Positions 1 to 9,642 of a DNA stretch of 47,743 nucleotides are shown piece by piece (the first letter of the stretch is position 1; each line of letters starts with the position of its first letter). Source of the DNA: Planctomycetota bacterium (GTDB lineage Bacteria; Planctomycetota; Phycisphaerae; Sedimentisphaerales; Anaerobacaceae); the NCBI GenBank assembly GCA_023128595.1, contig JAGMDR010000188.1, forward strand, positions 1-47,743, given 5' to 3'. The notes beneath the pieces were generated by a model. It ran no database searches, was not told the origin of the DNA, and saw nothing but the letters and a program-made list of their open reading frames with translations. The translations under genes were made by a program, and so were the position numbers.

Positions 1-202
1 ACTCTGTAACTTTGCTACAGTCTCGAAAAATAGCCCAATTCAAACTGCCGGCTTGGACGTATCATCGCTGCGGAGCCCGTGCCCGAGTATCTCGAAATGA
101 TAGTAGCCGGGAAGAATCGCCGATAATGCACAGAAAAGCCATATTTTGATTGAACATAAATCCTATGGGATTAGTATAGATAATGATATAAAGGTGGCCG
201 AT

Positions 203-697
203 ATGAAAGCAAAGTCCGCTAAATTACGTTCGGCTGTTCGCAAAGCCGTCATCGCCGTTTTGCTGCTCGCGGCGTTCTCGGCAGGTTATCTGCTGAAATC
301 GCGATTGCAGGCAACGCCGGCCGGGTCGGGCCCCGGAGAGGCCAACCAGCCGGCCGCACCGCAAAAGTGGTACTGCTCAATGGATCCCCAGATCATCAGA
401 GAGGGACCCGGAAAATGTCCGCTTTGCGGGATGGCCCTGGTGCCGATGCCGGCCGACCTTGCCGTCGCCGGTGCGCCGAGGCAATTGGTTGTCTCGGAAG
501 AAGCGGCCAAGCTTATGGAGATAGAAACCTCGCTCATCGAGCGCAAATTCGTCGCAGCAGAGATCCGCATGGTGGGAAAAATCGATTACGACGAGACGCG
601 GGTCAAGCGTATCGCGGCGTGGGTGCCGGGCAGAATCGACCGGCTGTACGTTGATTTCAAGGCCAGACGGGTCAACAAAGCCAACTTGAAGGACTAA
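203..697 (+). pseudogene. CusB-like efflux adaptor, N-terminal fragment
   Basis: This is the N-terminal part of the periplasmic adaptor of a heavy-metal RND efflux system. An ATG at 203 follows AAGGTGG at 190-196 and is preferred over the upstream start at 146. From that start, a membrane anchor lies at about residues 16-31. A heavy-metal-binding domain follows, with YCSMDP at 57-62 and CPLCGM at 72-77. The start of the adaptor core ends near RIDRLYVDF. Family members usually exceed 400 residues; this frame stops after 164, just where the barrel-sandwich (lipoyl) region should begin. The last dozen residues match the family poorly. The partner pump gene downstream is also incomplete, so the locus is probably non-functional or misassembled. 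Family recognition is firm; the cause of truncation is inference. Confidence 0.8.
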
Positions 698-707
698 GGC
701 GCTGTCT

Positions 708-935
708 ATGATTGTTAGCCAAAGAACACAGATGTTGCTTGCCGCCACGTTCAATTTGACTCGTAGAGAAGGGGATCTGTACAATCTGATTATCAACGGG
801 CTTGTCTCTGTCGGGCGAATTCAGGCGTATCTCGGATGCGAAGTGGCCTTAATCGAATCTGAGGTGGAAAGTCTATACGCGAAGACGGGAACGGCTTCGA
901 TGGCCGGCCTGATAATCCTCGCATGCGAAGTTGCG
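708..935 (+). pseudogene. LuxR-type HTH fragment
   Basis: A short reading frame starts at ATG 708, eight bases after a TAAGG. Its first 75 or so residues resemble the C-terminal DNA-binding domain of LuxR/NarL-type regulators. It shows LTRRE followed by a hydrophobic helix and NGL, a central helix ending LGC, and an IESEVESLY segment like a recognition helix, then GTASMAGLI. It reads without a stop into DNA that encodes an efflux pump in another frame, so its own C-terminus and stop codon are missing. The end given is where pump homology takes over and is approximate. It could instead be a small stand-alone HTH protein. It is sandwiched between truncated cusB-like and cusA-like genes, which is not a normal order. 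Confidence 0.5.
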
Positions 936-3189
936 GGCCGTCTCGACCACCATAGTCGGCTTTCTGCCGGTCTTTACGATGACCGGCGCAGAGGGAAAGC
1001 TCTTCAAGCCCCTCGCATACACCAAAACCTTCGCCCTGATCGCCTCGGTAATAGTCGCCCTGACGATAATTCCGCCGGCGGCCCACCTGCTCTTTGCAAG
1101 AAAACGCACCGTCAAAAAGGTCGGGCGATACATATTAGCCGCCGTTCTTCTCGTCGCCGCCGTCGCAGCAGCCTTGCGTCTCGCCTGGCCGATAGGGGCC
1201 ATTATCGGGGCCATCGGCGTTTATCACCTTGTCAGAGACCATATTCCGAAAAGAATGAACAGCACACTGCCGCTGATTGCCAATGCGATTGCGGTTATCT
1301 TAGTCGGCGTAATACTTGCGGGCCACTGGCTGCCGTTAGGTCCGGCCAGGGGACTTATTCGCAACCTCATATTTGTAGCGCTGCTCATCGGCGGACTGCT
1401 CATATTCTTCAAGATCTTCCAGAAGTTTTACCCGCGAATCTTAGGATGGTGTCTGGCACACAAGGCGCAATTCTTATGCGTACCCGTGGCACTTTTGATT
1501 TTGGGCGGCTTTATCTGGTTCGGTTTTGGAAAAGTCCTTTCCTTCGTCCCGGAATCTCTCAAATCGAACGATTTGTGGGCGGCGGGCCAAAAAGTCTTCC
1601 CCGGGCTCGGCAAGGAGTTTATGCCGCCTCTGGACGAGGGATCGTTTTTGTATATGCCGACGACTATGCCCCACGCCTCAATCGGCGAGTGCCTCGATAT
1701 ACTGCAAAAGCAGGATATGGCATTTCAGTCGATCCCCGAGATAGAATCCGTCGTGGGCAAGATAGGGCGCGTCGAAAGCCCCCTCGATCCCGCCCCGATA
1801 TCAATGATCGAAACGGTCATCAACTACAAGGGCGAGTACATCACCGACGAAAACGGAAATCGCATCCGGCAATGGCGCCCCCATATAGAGAGTCCCGGTG
1901 ACATCTGGGACGAAATTGTAAAGGCCGCCCAGATTCCCGGCACCACCAGCGCTCCAAAGCTCCAGCCCATCGCCGCACGAATAGTGATGCTCCAAAGCGG
2001 CATGCGCGCCCCGATGGGCGTCAAAATCAAAGGCCCCGACCTCGAGACCATCGATCGCGTCGGCCTGGAAATCGAGCGACTGCTCAAAGAAGTCTCCAGC
2101 GTCGAAGCCTCGGCGGTAATAGCCGACCGCATCGTGGGCAAACCTTACCTGGAGATCGATATAGACCGCGAAGCCATAGCCCGATACGGGATCAACATCC
2201 TGCAGGTCCAGGAGGTCATCGAAGTCGCGATAGGCGGCAGACGCGTCACCACCACCGTCGAAGGACGCGAGCGCTACCCCGTAAGAATCAGCTATATGCG
2301 CGAGCTAAGAGACAGCATCGAGACCCTCGGCAAAATCCTCGTCCCCGCACCCGGCGGGCCCCAGATACCGCTCATACAATTGGCCGAGATTCGCTACATC
2401 CGCGGCCCACAGGCCATAAAGAGCGAGGACACATTTCTCATCGGATACGTCCTCTTCGATATGAAGCCCGGCCGCGCCGAAGTTGACGTCGTCGAAGACT
2501 GCCGGCGGTATCTCGAAGCCAAGATTGACAGCGGCGAATTAGTCATACCCGAAGGCGTAAACTATACCTTTGCCGGCAGCTATGAGAACCAGGTACGCGC
2601 GCAAAAAACGCTGTCCATAGTCATACCCCTGGCCCTCTTCATCATATTCATAATTCTCTATTTGCAATTTCGCTCCGTGACAACCGGCATATTAGTCTTT
2701 TCAGGAATACTTGTCGCCTGGGCCGGCGGGTTCCTGATGATATGGCTCTACCCGCAGAGCTGGTTCCTCGACTTCAGCGTCTTTGGGGTCAACATGCGCG
2801 AGCTTTTCCAGGTCCACCCGATCAACCTGAGCGTGGCGATATGGGTGGGGTTCCTGGCACTTTTCGGGATTGCATCGGACGACGGCGTGGTGATGTGCAC
2901 CTATCTAAAGCAGTCGTTCCAGGATAAAACCCTGACCAGCGTCGAAGAAACACGTCGCATCGTCATCCAGGCCGGAATGCGCAGAATTCGCCCCTGCCTT
3001 ATGACGACCGCGACAACGATATTGGCCTTGATCCCGGTGCTCACCTCGACCGGACGAGGCTCCGACATCATGGTCCCTATGGCAATACCATCCTTCGGCG
3101 GAATGACAATCGAAATCCTGACAATGCTCGTCGTCCCCGTCCTATACTGCTGGATAAAAGAAATAAAACTCCCAGCCAAGACTCAATAA
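931..3189 (+). pseudogene. CusA-like heavy-metal RND pump, 5'-truncated
   Basis: This encodes the C-terminal two thirds of an inner-membrane proton-driven metal efflux pump of the CusA/CzcA (HME-RND) type. Homology begins abruptly at VSTTIVGFLPVF, in the middle of the first membrane half. It then shows EGKLFKPLAYTKT, the porter-domain signature MPPLDEGSFLYMPTT, DPAPISMIET and the last membrane bundle. Normal pumps have about 1030-1050 residues; only about 750 are present, and membrane segments 1-3 and the first porter half are lacking. An extra hydrophobic stretch of roughly 100 residues follows the first membrane bundle (about residues 50-160). In the distal bundle the usual acidic site reads ASDDGVV. 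A TTG at 931 is the only local start and has no clear ribosome site, so normal translation is doubtful. It converges on the long minus-strand gene set. Confidence 0.8.
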
Positions 3190-3268
3190 TACCAATTACA
3201 GAAATTGAGTGCGCCCGGCCGCAGCCACCTGCGTAACCGGAGGGGAGATCCGAGGCAGGCATATCCGC

Positions 3269-4141
3269 TTACGGCTTGGGTTGATTCGGGTCGCCGGTAA
3301 CTTCAAAGACGCGAACGTTGTCGAACCAATACTCTCCCGGCGGCCAGTATGGGTAGATGCAGATGCGGATGTACCTTACATTCTCGGTAATCTCTCGATT
3401 ATTCGGGTGGCGAGGTTTTATGTGAGTGTAGGTTTTCCACTGTTTGGAGCCGCCGACTGAGAATTTCGTCGTGTAGAGATAACGAAGACGGTACTTGATT
3501 GGCCGGCCCTTGGCGTCCTTGAGTGGTTCTCCGCGCGCGCGACGGAACTGCTCCTGCACAGCCGGGCATTCGTCTGCGAAGCTCACCGGCAGCTTCTTTT
3601 CGTATCCACGGATGAAGACATAGGCCGGGGACCCTTTTGCATCTACGTAAACCTTGTACGCTCCGCCTTTCTTTATTTCGATGAAATCAGACCAGAAGAA
3701 CCCGCCGTCGAGACCGGCTATGGTATTGTACTTCGGTCCTGAAGTCGGCAGTTTTTTGGGCGCTTTTTTCAAAGGTTCGCGGTGTACGAACCTCTCTATC
3801 CACCACTGGTACGCCTGATGCTGGTACACGTCGGTATCGATCTTGATGACTTTGCCTCGTTTGGGCTGCTTCGGGTCGGTGGTCCAGAAAAAAACAAGGT
3901 TGTCGATATGCTGCCAGTGGGCCGGATGCGTGCCGTCTTTGGAAGGAGTATTGAAATCGCCGTTCGGCAGCAGGTTTTTGCCCAGACTATTTGGGTCTTT
4001 GATCCGGATCGCTTCCGGGGCCGCAGGCGCCTGCGGCCGCGCGCTTCTCGCCCGGCCGAAAGAAATCTCAGACATCCAAGCGGCGCCTGCCGCCACCGCA
4101 AAAGCACAGACGAAAGTCAAAACTTTGGGCTTCACAATCAT
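3269..4141 (-). CDS. Exported protein with possible carbohydrate-binding fold
   Basis: This is a 290-residue exported protein and the last gene of the long leftward set, 45 bases after the PA14/PKD/TPR gene. It begins with a signal peptide or anchor (hydrophobic residues 7-22). A segment starting NLLPNGDFNTPSKDG and ending WFDNVRVFEV is typical of jelly-roll carbohydrate-binding or discoidin-like modules, which often open with N-G-D/F-E and close with a W-F/I-D-N-V strand. No catalytic motif is visible. I infer a periplasmic or surface binding role. The family was not recognised with certainty. No strong terminator is seen in the 79 bases separating it from the convergent pump gene. Confidence 0.65.
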   Translation of the reverse strand: MIVKPKVLTFVCAFAVAAGAAWMSEISFGRARSARPQAPAAPEAIRIKDPNSLGKNLLPNGDFNTPSKDGTHPAHWQHIDNLVFFWTTDPKQPKRGKVIKIDTDVYQHQAYQWWIERFVHREPLKKAPKKLPTSGPKYNTIAGLDGGFFWSDFIEIKKGGAYKVYVDAKGSPAYVFIRGYEKKLPVSFADECPAVQEQFRRARGEPLKDAKGRPIKYRLRYLYTTKFSVGGSKQWKTYTHIKPRHPNNREITENVRYIRICIYPYWPPGEYWFDNVRVFEVTGDPNQPKP

Positions 4142-4186
4142 CTCGGTCCTCTTATTTTAGTTTTCCACACCAATACTTCCCACGCC

Positions 4187-6379
4187 CTATTCTTGTTCCA
4201 GCTTTTTCAACGCTTCGATAGCCTTTTCCCGCCACGTTCCGCTCAGGCCGCTGCGCACTAATGTTGCAAGAGCAATACGCTGGTTCTCCACGTCTGCGAT
4301 CCGGCGATAGGCTTCAGCAAGCAGCCAATAAGCCTCCGCCTCGAAAGGGGCGCCCTGACCGCAATCGAGGGCCACTCTCAGCGGTCTTATGGCTGTATGG
4401 TGATTGCCCCGCAGGGTCTCCAGCTTGCCCAGCCAGAACAGAGTCTGCCCTCGCGGCATGTCCGCCGGAAGCTGCTCGTACCACTCCCGTACAACCACCA
4501 TCGCTTCGTCAGCTCGACCGTCTTGGATTAGCTGTTCGATGCGCTCCGGAAAGGAACCAATTTTTGCAGCGCGGACCGGCTGTGGGATGATCGCCTCGGC
4601 CAGGGCTTCGGCGGTTCGATAATCCTCCACCGCCTGGTCGATCTTGCCGGCACACAGGTGCGCATCTCCTATTGCGATGGTGGCGTCGCGAAAGGCGTGT
4701 TTGAACCGGCCGCTCGATATGTTTTGCGGGGCGAGAGTTTTGGCTCGAAGATATTCCTTTTCCGCAGTTTGAACGTCGAGCCGGTCTATGCCGAGGTGGC
4801 GAATCAGACGCGCCATTACCTGCATTTTTGCGGCGGGTTCCCGGGACAGATCAAGGGCGGCCCGTAAATGCTTTGTTGCATCAGGCTCAGGAATATAACG
4901 CCAGGCCACTTCGGGTTTTCCGGTGTCCGCCGCCAGAAGCAGGTGGGCATCGAGACGGTCGGCCTCGGATGTATCGGCCCGCTCGAGAACCATCAGTGCG
5001 GTTTCCATCGCCGCTTTCCTTTCGCCCGTTTCCTCGAAGAAGTTCGCCAGCTCAACCAGCATCGCAGCCGGGAGTTTTGCACGGTCGTAACCGGAGACCA
5101 ACGGCTGATAATCCTTGTATTGACCTGCTTTGAATCTCTCGCTGAGATGTTCGATTGGAAAAACATCAAGCGGCCGGATACGTTCGACTTTTCGCCCGGC
5201 AGGATCGGCAGCGGTGAGTTTCACTTCATAAGAACGGCCGGCCAACAAAAACACGTGGTCCGTCGCAGTACCGCGGGCACGCTGGCCGTCACCGAAATCC
5301 CATTGAACGGACCAACGGTTCCAATCGATGGGTTCTTCTCCCGCATCGGCACTGAAACGGTAACGGGTATACTGCCCCGAAGGTCTCTTATCAGGCCAGA
5401 GGCTGTCGAGAAGCTCAATTCGCGGCATGACGGTGCGGCCTGCACCCTGGCGTTCATATCGCTGCACCGCAGCCCGGTGCGGTTGAGGGAACAGGCCGTC
5501 GGGGATACCGATATAGTGCGCAGCCCCGGGCGGCTTATAACCGAGAAAGGCAACCTGGTAGAGCAGCACCTCTTCATGGTAGTATTCAATGTAATGCAAA
5601 CCGGCCGTGAGGTTGTGTTCTGCGTTTTTCTGGCCGAACTTGCCGCGTTGTTCGGTGTGTCTGCCCGGCCAATGAACCAATTCGGCCCCGTCCAAAAAAC
5701 TGAAGCTGCTTTCATTCGAGGCCGTGCAAAAACCGTAATCACCCGTGCGGGGCAGACGAATCCAACCACGATACATACTGATGAAATAGTCTGAGTCGCC
5801 GAAGGGATTTAGCCCATCGCTTATATTGTTGTGATAATCCGCACCGTCAAGGCCGGCGGATTGTTCGATAAGTTTCGTCAATTCATCGATAGAATTCGGG
5901 TTGGCGGCGTCCCGGGGACGGCGCATCGTTGTCAGTACGAGCCCGGCTTTAGGGACCCAACCTCCTGCCGCCGGTCCGGGTTTGGGCGCACCGGCGCCGG
6001 GTCGCTGTTCGGCAATCGCCCGCATGGGATCCACATTCGGATCCGACCTGCCGAAGTAAACATAAAAGTTTTCCTCGACGCGGCCGCATCGCAAACTGAT
6101 GAGCGTATCGCGTCGAGCATCGTGGAAAGTGATTTGATAGGGAACAGGCCTGCCGGCGCCGTCAAAAATGCGGTAGTCTCGCCCGTCTTCGAGTGCCGTG
6201 CCCGCGTGACGGATGCGCACGGCGGCCACATCAACCTTTGCCTTGTTTGAAGCTGCCTTGACCACGGCCCGATAAGGCCAGTCGGGCGCATGCCACGGCA
6301 CGCGCGCCGATGCCGTCAATACAATAGACAGCACGCCAAGCAGGGCAGAAGCCACATTTATTGTTCGTCGAAAGCTCAT
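4187..6379 (-). CDS. Exported PA14/PKD/TPR multidomain protein
   Basis: This 730-residue protein has a signal peptide (hydrophobic 8-24, likely cut after ASA). A DUF2341-like beta domain spans about 35-115, ending in YVYFG. A PA14-like region spans about 195-300 (YRGWIRLPRTGDYGF, LDG, LHYIEYYHEE). A PKD-type domain at about 340-400 carries the hallmark WDFGDG at 360-365. From about 420 to the end are helical repeats of TPR type (FFEETGERKAAMETALMVL, DAHLCAGKIDQAVEDY, YWLLAEAYRRIADVE). PA14 and PKD domains usually bind glycans or act as spacers outside the cytoplasm; TPRs bind proteins. It sits 16 bases after a giant membrane protein of the MoxR/VWA module, suggesting it is an envelope partner. 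Domain calls are by eye. Confidence 0.75.
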   Translation of the reverse strand: MSFRRTINVASALLGVLSIVLTASARVPWHAPDWPYRAVVKAASNKAKVDVAAVRIRHAGTALEDGRDYRIFDGAGRPVPYQITFHDARRDTLISLRCGRVEENFYVYFGRSDPNVDPMRAIAEQRPGAGAPKPGPAAGGWVPKAGLVLTTMRRPRDAANPNSIDELTKLIEQSAGLDGADYHNNISDGLNPFGDSDYFISMYRGWIRLPRTGDYGFCTASNESSFSFLDGAELVHWPGRHTEQRGKFGQKNAEHNLTAGLHYIEYYHEEVLLYQVAFLGYKPPGAAHYIGIPDGLFPQPHRAAVQRYERQGAGRTVMPRIELLDSLWPDKRPSGQYTRYRFSADAGEEPIDWNRWSVQWDFGDGQRARGTATDHVFLLAGRSYEVKLTAADPAGRKVERIRPLDVFPIEHLSERFKAGQYKDYQPLVSGYDRAKLPAAMLVELANFFEETGERKAAMETALMVLERADTSEADRLDAHLLLAADTGKPEVAWRYIPEPDATKHLRAALDLSREPAAKMQVMARLIRHLGIDRLDVQTAEKEYLRAKTLAPQNISSGRFKHAFRDATIAIGDAHLCAGKIDQAVEDYRTAEALAEAIIPQPVRAAKIGSFPERIEQLIQDGRADEAMVVVREWYEQLPADMPRGQTLFWLGKLETLRGNHHTAIRPLRVALDCGQGAPFEAEAYWLLAEAYRRIADVENQRIALATLVRSGLSGTWREKAIEALKKLEQE

Positions 6380-6395
6380 TCTTATGGTGCGGCAA

Positions 6396-9300
6396 TCATT
6401 CTCCGGCTTCGGTGCTTAGGGCCTTGTAATATGCCGCTACTATGTCCTCATAGCCGGCAGGTAAGGCCTGCTGGGAGCCTGCGATTATTTTCTGACGCAT
6501 ATCCGGCGGCAAGTTTTGAGCTTTTTGCAGGGAGATGCTCACTGCCTGGTCTATCCGGCCGTGGGTCTGGCGAAGAGCATCGAGCGCCATTTTACGCTTG
6601 CGGGCCGCGTCATCGTAACGCAGATCGCGGTAGTCCTGCTCGGAACTTTTCATCAATTCGATCGCTCGCTGGACACTTCCAAGACCTCTGCCGCGGTAAC
6701 TGAGCTCTCTTGCAACGCGCTGGGCCTTTTCTCGCAGAATCGCCTGGTGCTGAGCCAGGCGGTCCATATCCTTGACGAAGTCGGGCGGATTGCCGCCCTG
6801 GAGGCCCTGCTTGCCGCCGCCGGTCTTTTTCCCTCCGCCGGTGGCTCCTCGCGGATCCAGTTGTTTCTCGGCCTTGGGCACTCCTGCTTCATAGGGTTCA
6901 CTGGTCAATCTCGCCGGGGTGGCTCGCCCCTCAAGAGCTCGCGAGGTATCACCAACCATTTGTCCGCTGGATCGGCCTCGGCGACCCGAACCGGCTCGCC
7001 CGGACATCTCGCTGGCGTTGGGAAGCCTGTTGCCCGTTTTGCCGACCGCGTAGAAGGAGCTGATTGGTCCGTCTTCGATACCCCAGCCTGCCTGCATATT
7101 CCCGCCCCAGGCACCGGTTATGTCGTCTGCGCCTTCGTCAAAATCCTGCATATCCTCAATAAGGTCACCGATCATGTCCTGCAGGCTGGAGGGCAGCATC
7201 GCCTCGGGGACCTCGAAAATGCCTTCGACCGGCTCTTCCATCACCCAGCGGGTGAAATCGGCGGTATCCGGCATCCACATCTCGAGGTCCTCGGCCACTT
7301 CTTCCGCCAGGGCCTTGGCCCCCTCCTCAATCGGTGTGGCAATTTCGGTCCTGGGCGGAGTCGCCTGTTTTTCTATCTCTTCGAATATTGTGCTGAAGTT
7401 GTCGGCCAGGTAATCATCCGCGACGAAACCATGAGGGAGCTTGGCAATTGCATCGACTGAATCCTTGAACCATTTTTTCCAGCGGTCCAGCCGGTGCTCT
7501 ATATCATCCATCGTCTCGAGATTCTCACCGGTAAGCTCATCCTCGCCGCGATATCCGGGCATCTTTTCATAATCGGCCTCGATTCGCTTCAAGTCGTTGA
7601 GGAACTTATCCAGGTCCTCGGCAAGCTTTGCGAGCACACCTGTTGCCTTGGCGTGCTCAATTGGCTCATCCTTTTTCAGTTTCTTGAGGTGCTTGCGGAC
7701 CTGCTCACTGCGATTCAGCCGCATCAGCAACCCCTCCAGACTCCCGGTAATTGCGTCCTGGATAGGCAGCGACTGATTCGCAAATACTCTTCCGGCATCG
7801 AGATCGCTCTGGTCTCGATAGTTTTCAAGAAGTCTTATGACCTCCGCCATCGGACCCGATGACAATCGATTCAGCTCGGCGATTATCGAGCGAGCGCCGA
7901 ATGCGTTGCGCTGCATTATCTGAGCAAGCTGCTGCGTCTGCCGACGGATAAGGCTCTGGCGATCGATCAGGCCCTTCGCAGGTTTGGGCTCGGCCGCTTC
8001 GGTCCGGTTGAGACGCTGGAGCCGAATAAGCTCTTCGATCACCGCCGCATAGTCGTAAAGCTGTTTCTCCATAAGCACCGCCGCCTGTTCGGCAGTAAGC
8101 ACGATGAGATAGAACTTGCGGGTCTGGGCCTTGCCCGGGCCTTCGGAAAACCCCTCGAAACCCGGGTTGCGGTCGAGCGCCTCGGCCCAGTACTGCAAAC
8201 GGTCACCGCCTTTGAGTCCAAGCTGCGCCATCGTTCGTGCAAGGTCCAGGTCGAGACGTTTTTGCGGAGGCCCTTCGTTGGGCCAGGTCCCAATTATCTT
8301 TGTCTGAGTATCGTCGTTGACCTTGCCGAGCATGGTCACCGGGCCCATGCCCAGGTCGTCCTGAGCGGCAATAACGAAATCCACCGACGAACCAGGTCGC
8401 TGCCGCAGGTCACGGCCCGGCCTGGCAAATGCAATAGCAGGCGGCCCATCTCGTTCCAACGTAATCGTATAGGTGGTGGGCATTTCCAGCTCGTACCCCT
8501 GGTAATCTCTCAATTGAATTCTGTATGTGCCGGCCTTGCTCAGCGTGACAGCTAATCTCCAATCAGGCGTGGCACGGGCATCCTGCCCGTGTTTTCCAAT
8601 CATCGGCAGGATGCCGATGCCACTATCGTTCATACTAAAGGTCATCTGCTCCAGCGGTTTGTTGGCCTGGATTGTCAATGTCGCCTGCGTTCCCGGCAGT
8701 CCACGTAGATGGCCGTCGAAATCTTCAACCGTGCGGTCCTTGAGGCCGCTGTAAGCGGGATAGCTGTAAGTAACTGTCATTGACTCGATTCGCGGCCTTC
8801 GGTCCACGGCGATTTGGAAGTTTTTGCTGCGGGCATCCCCTGCTGTAATGTGAAATTCCAGCGGGCTTTCAACCGCGCCGAAGCTGTGGCTGAAGGCGCC
8901 GCCGCCTGCTGCCTTCATACGAATCCTGTGCTGTCGATCATGGACGTCGTCCCAATGTAAGGTTGCCTCACTCGGGATGCGGCCGGAAGCGGCGGCCTTC
9001 ACGGTCAGCGCGGCGCCTTCGAGCAGTCGTCGGCCGGGCTCGACTTCCACAGACAAGCTGGTCCACGTGAAAGGCGGTATATCGGCTGTGGGCAGGAGGA
9101 TTCTCAAGAAACTTGTCCGCGCAGCCGGACCCGCCCAGGTCCCATAGCCGGCCGCGACCAGGAGAACGACAAAGAGGGCAACAGCATTTCGACGCAGGAT
9201 CGGGCTTACGACCGCTTGTCCGGGGTCAACTTCGCCGGCGGCATACATGCCGTCGGCCACAATGGCCTCCACCAACTTTGGAGCGGGGGGAGATTTTTCC

Positions 9301-9632
9301 CGACCCAATTGGATGGCGTTAATGAGTCTATTGCCTAATTGCGGAATTTCTCGCTCCATCAGGGCTGCGAAGAAGTCGTCGCTGTGCCAACCGACGGCAG
9401 GCTGGAGAATTCTGCGCCAAGCTGATGCTGCAAGTGTAAACCATAAGAGCAGAGCAAGCACCCACCGCACTAAGGGACCGAAGCCGGCAAGCTGGTCCAA
9501 AACAGTGAGCACGACCGCGACCGCCGTGAATACCGCCGCAGTCAAAATCAGGCCCTCAATCACCACCCGCGCACGCCATAATCGACGCACGAGTCGAACC
9601 TGTTCAAGAAGCTGCAAATAGGTCCCGTTCAT
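6396..9632 (-). CDS. Giant membrane/coiled-coil protein of module B (DUF4175-like)
   Basis: This 1078-residue protein starts at an ATG preceded by GAGG. Two membrane segments (about 28-48 and 54-70) are followed by a third near 150-170. Beta-rich repeats follow to about residue 440. A long charged helical region (about 480-760) comes next, then a glycine-rich low-complexity linker, and a final helical segment ending LPPDMRQKIIAG with AYYKALSTE. The architecture and C-terminal motif match the 1266-residue protein of module A, so the two are distant paralogues. The resemblance to DUF4175-type proteins is tentative. A palindromic repeat is inserted in frame at 8569-8623. It follows the second VWA gene by 10 bases. 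Its function is unknown; membrane scaffold or substrate clamp is a guess. Confidence 0.7.
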   Translation of the reverse strand: MNGTYLQLLEQVRLVRRLWRARVVIEGLILTAAVFTAVAVVLTVLDQLAGFGPLVRWVLALLLWFTLAASAWRRILQPAVGWHSDDFFAALMEREIPQLGNRLINAIQLGREKSPPAPKLVEAIVADGMYAAGEVDPGQAVVSPILRRNAVALFVVLLVAAGYGTWAGPAARTSFLRILLPTADIPPFTWTSLSVEVEPGRRLLEGAALTVKAAASGRIPSEATLHWDDVHDRQHRIRMKAAGGGAFSHSFGAVESPLEFHITAGDARSKNFQIAVDRRPRIESMTVTYSYPAYSGLKDRTVEDFDGHLRGLPGTQATLTIQANKPLEQMTFSMNDSGIGILPMIGKHGQDARATPDWRLAVTLSKAGTYRIQLRDYQGYELEMPTTYTITLERDGPPAIAFARPGRDLRQRPGSSVDFVIAAQDDLGMGPVTMLGKVNDDTQTKIIGTWPNEGPPQKRLDLDLARTMAQLGLKGGDRLQYWAEALDRNPGFEGFSEGPGKAQTRKFYLIVLTAEQAAVLMEKQLYDYAAVIEELIRLQRLNRTEAAEPKPAKGLIDRQSLIRRQTQQLAQIMQRNAFGARSIIAELNRLSSGPMAEVIRLLENYRDQSDLDAGRVFANQSLPIQDAITGSLEGLLMRLNRSEQVRKHLKKLKKDEPIEHAKATGVLAKLAEDLDKFLNDLKRIEADYEKMPGYRGEDELTGENLETMDDIEHRLDRWKKWFKDSVDAIAKLPHGFVADDYLADNFSTIFEEIEKQATPPRTEIATPIEEGAKALAEEVAEDLEMWMPDTADFTRWVMEEPVEGIFEVPEAMLPSSLQDMIGDLIEDMQDFDEGADDITGAWGGNMQAGWGIEDGPISSFYAVGKTGNRLPNASEMSGRAGSGRRGRSSGQMVGDTSRALEGRATPARLTSEPYEAGVPKAEKQLDPRGATGGGKKTGGGKQGLQGGNPPDFVKDMDRLAQHQAILREKAQRVARELSYRGRGLGSVQRAIELMKSSEQDYRDLRYDDAARKRKMALDALRQTHGRIDQAVSISLQKAQNLPPDMRQKIIAGSQQALPAGYEDIVAAYYKALSTEAGE
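8569..8623. repeat. REP-like palindrome inside a coding gene
   Basis: A 55-bp imperfect palindrome has arms GTGGCA at 8569-8574 and TGCCAC at 8618-8623. The inner arms are GGCATCCTGCC and GGCAGGATGCC. It lies inside the giant module B gene and on the minus strand encodes a peptide containing GILPM and HGQDARAT, keeping the frame open. Peptides of this kind recur, in my recollection, in many unrelated planctomycete and verrucomicrobial proteins because a REP-like element inserts into genes. The opposite strand gives the matching ARASCPC and GRMPMP pattern. Confidence 0.75.
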
Positions 9633-9642
9633 TTCTACTACC

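Noticed and set aside
145-184. Possible promoter for the cusB-like gene (TTGATT/TTGAAC with TATAGA or GATAAT)
   Set aside because: No spacing of 16-18 bases between acceptable boxes; the best pairs are 19 or more apart.
1-202. Possible end of an upstream outer-membrane factor (TolC-like) gene
   Set aside because: Open frames exist, but none gives recognisable TolC residues; they are short and end in different frames. I see nothing convincing here.
708-1901. Single 397-residue protein
   Set aside because: Only the first 75 or so residues look real; the rest is the pump gene read out of frame, rich in arginine and serine.
3190-3268. Terminator between the convergent cusA-like and minus-strand genes
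   Set aside because: Only a weak five-base stem with a long loop and no T run.
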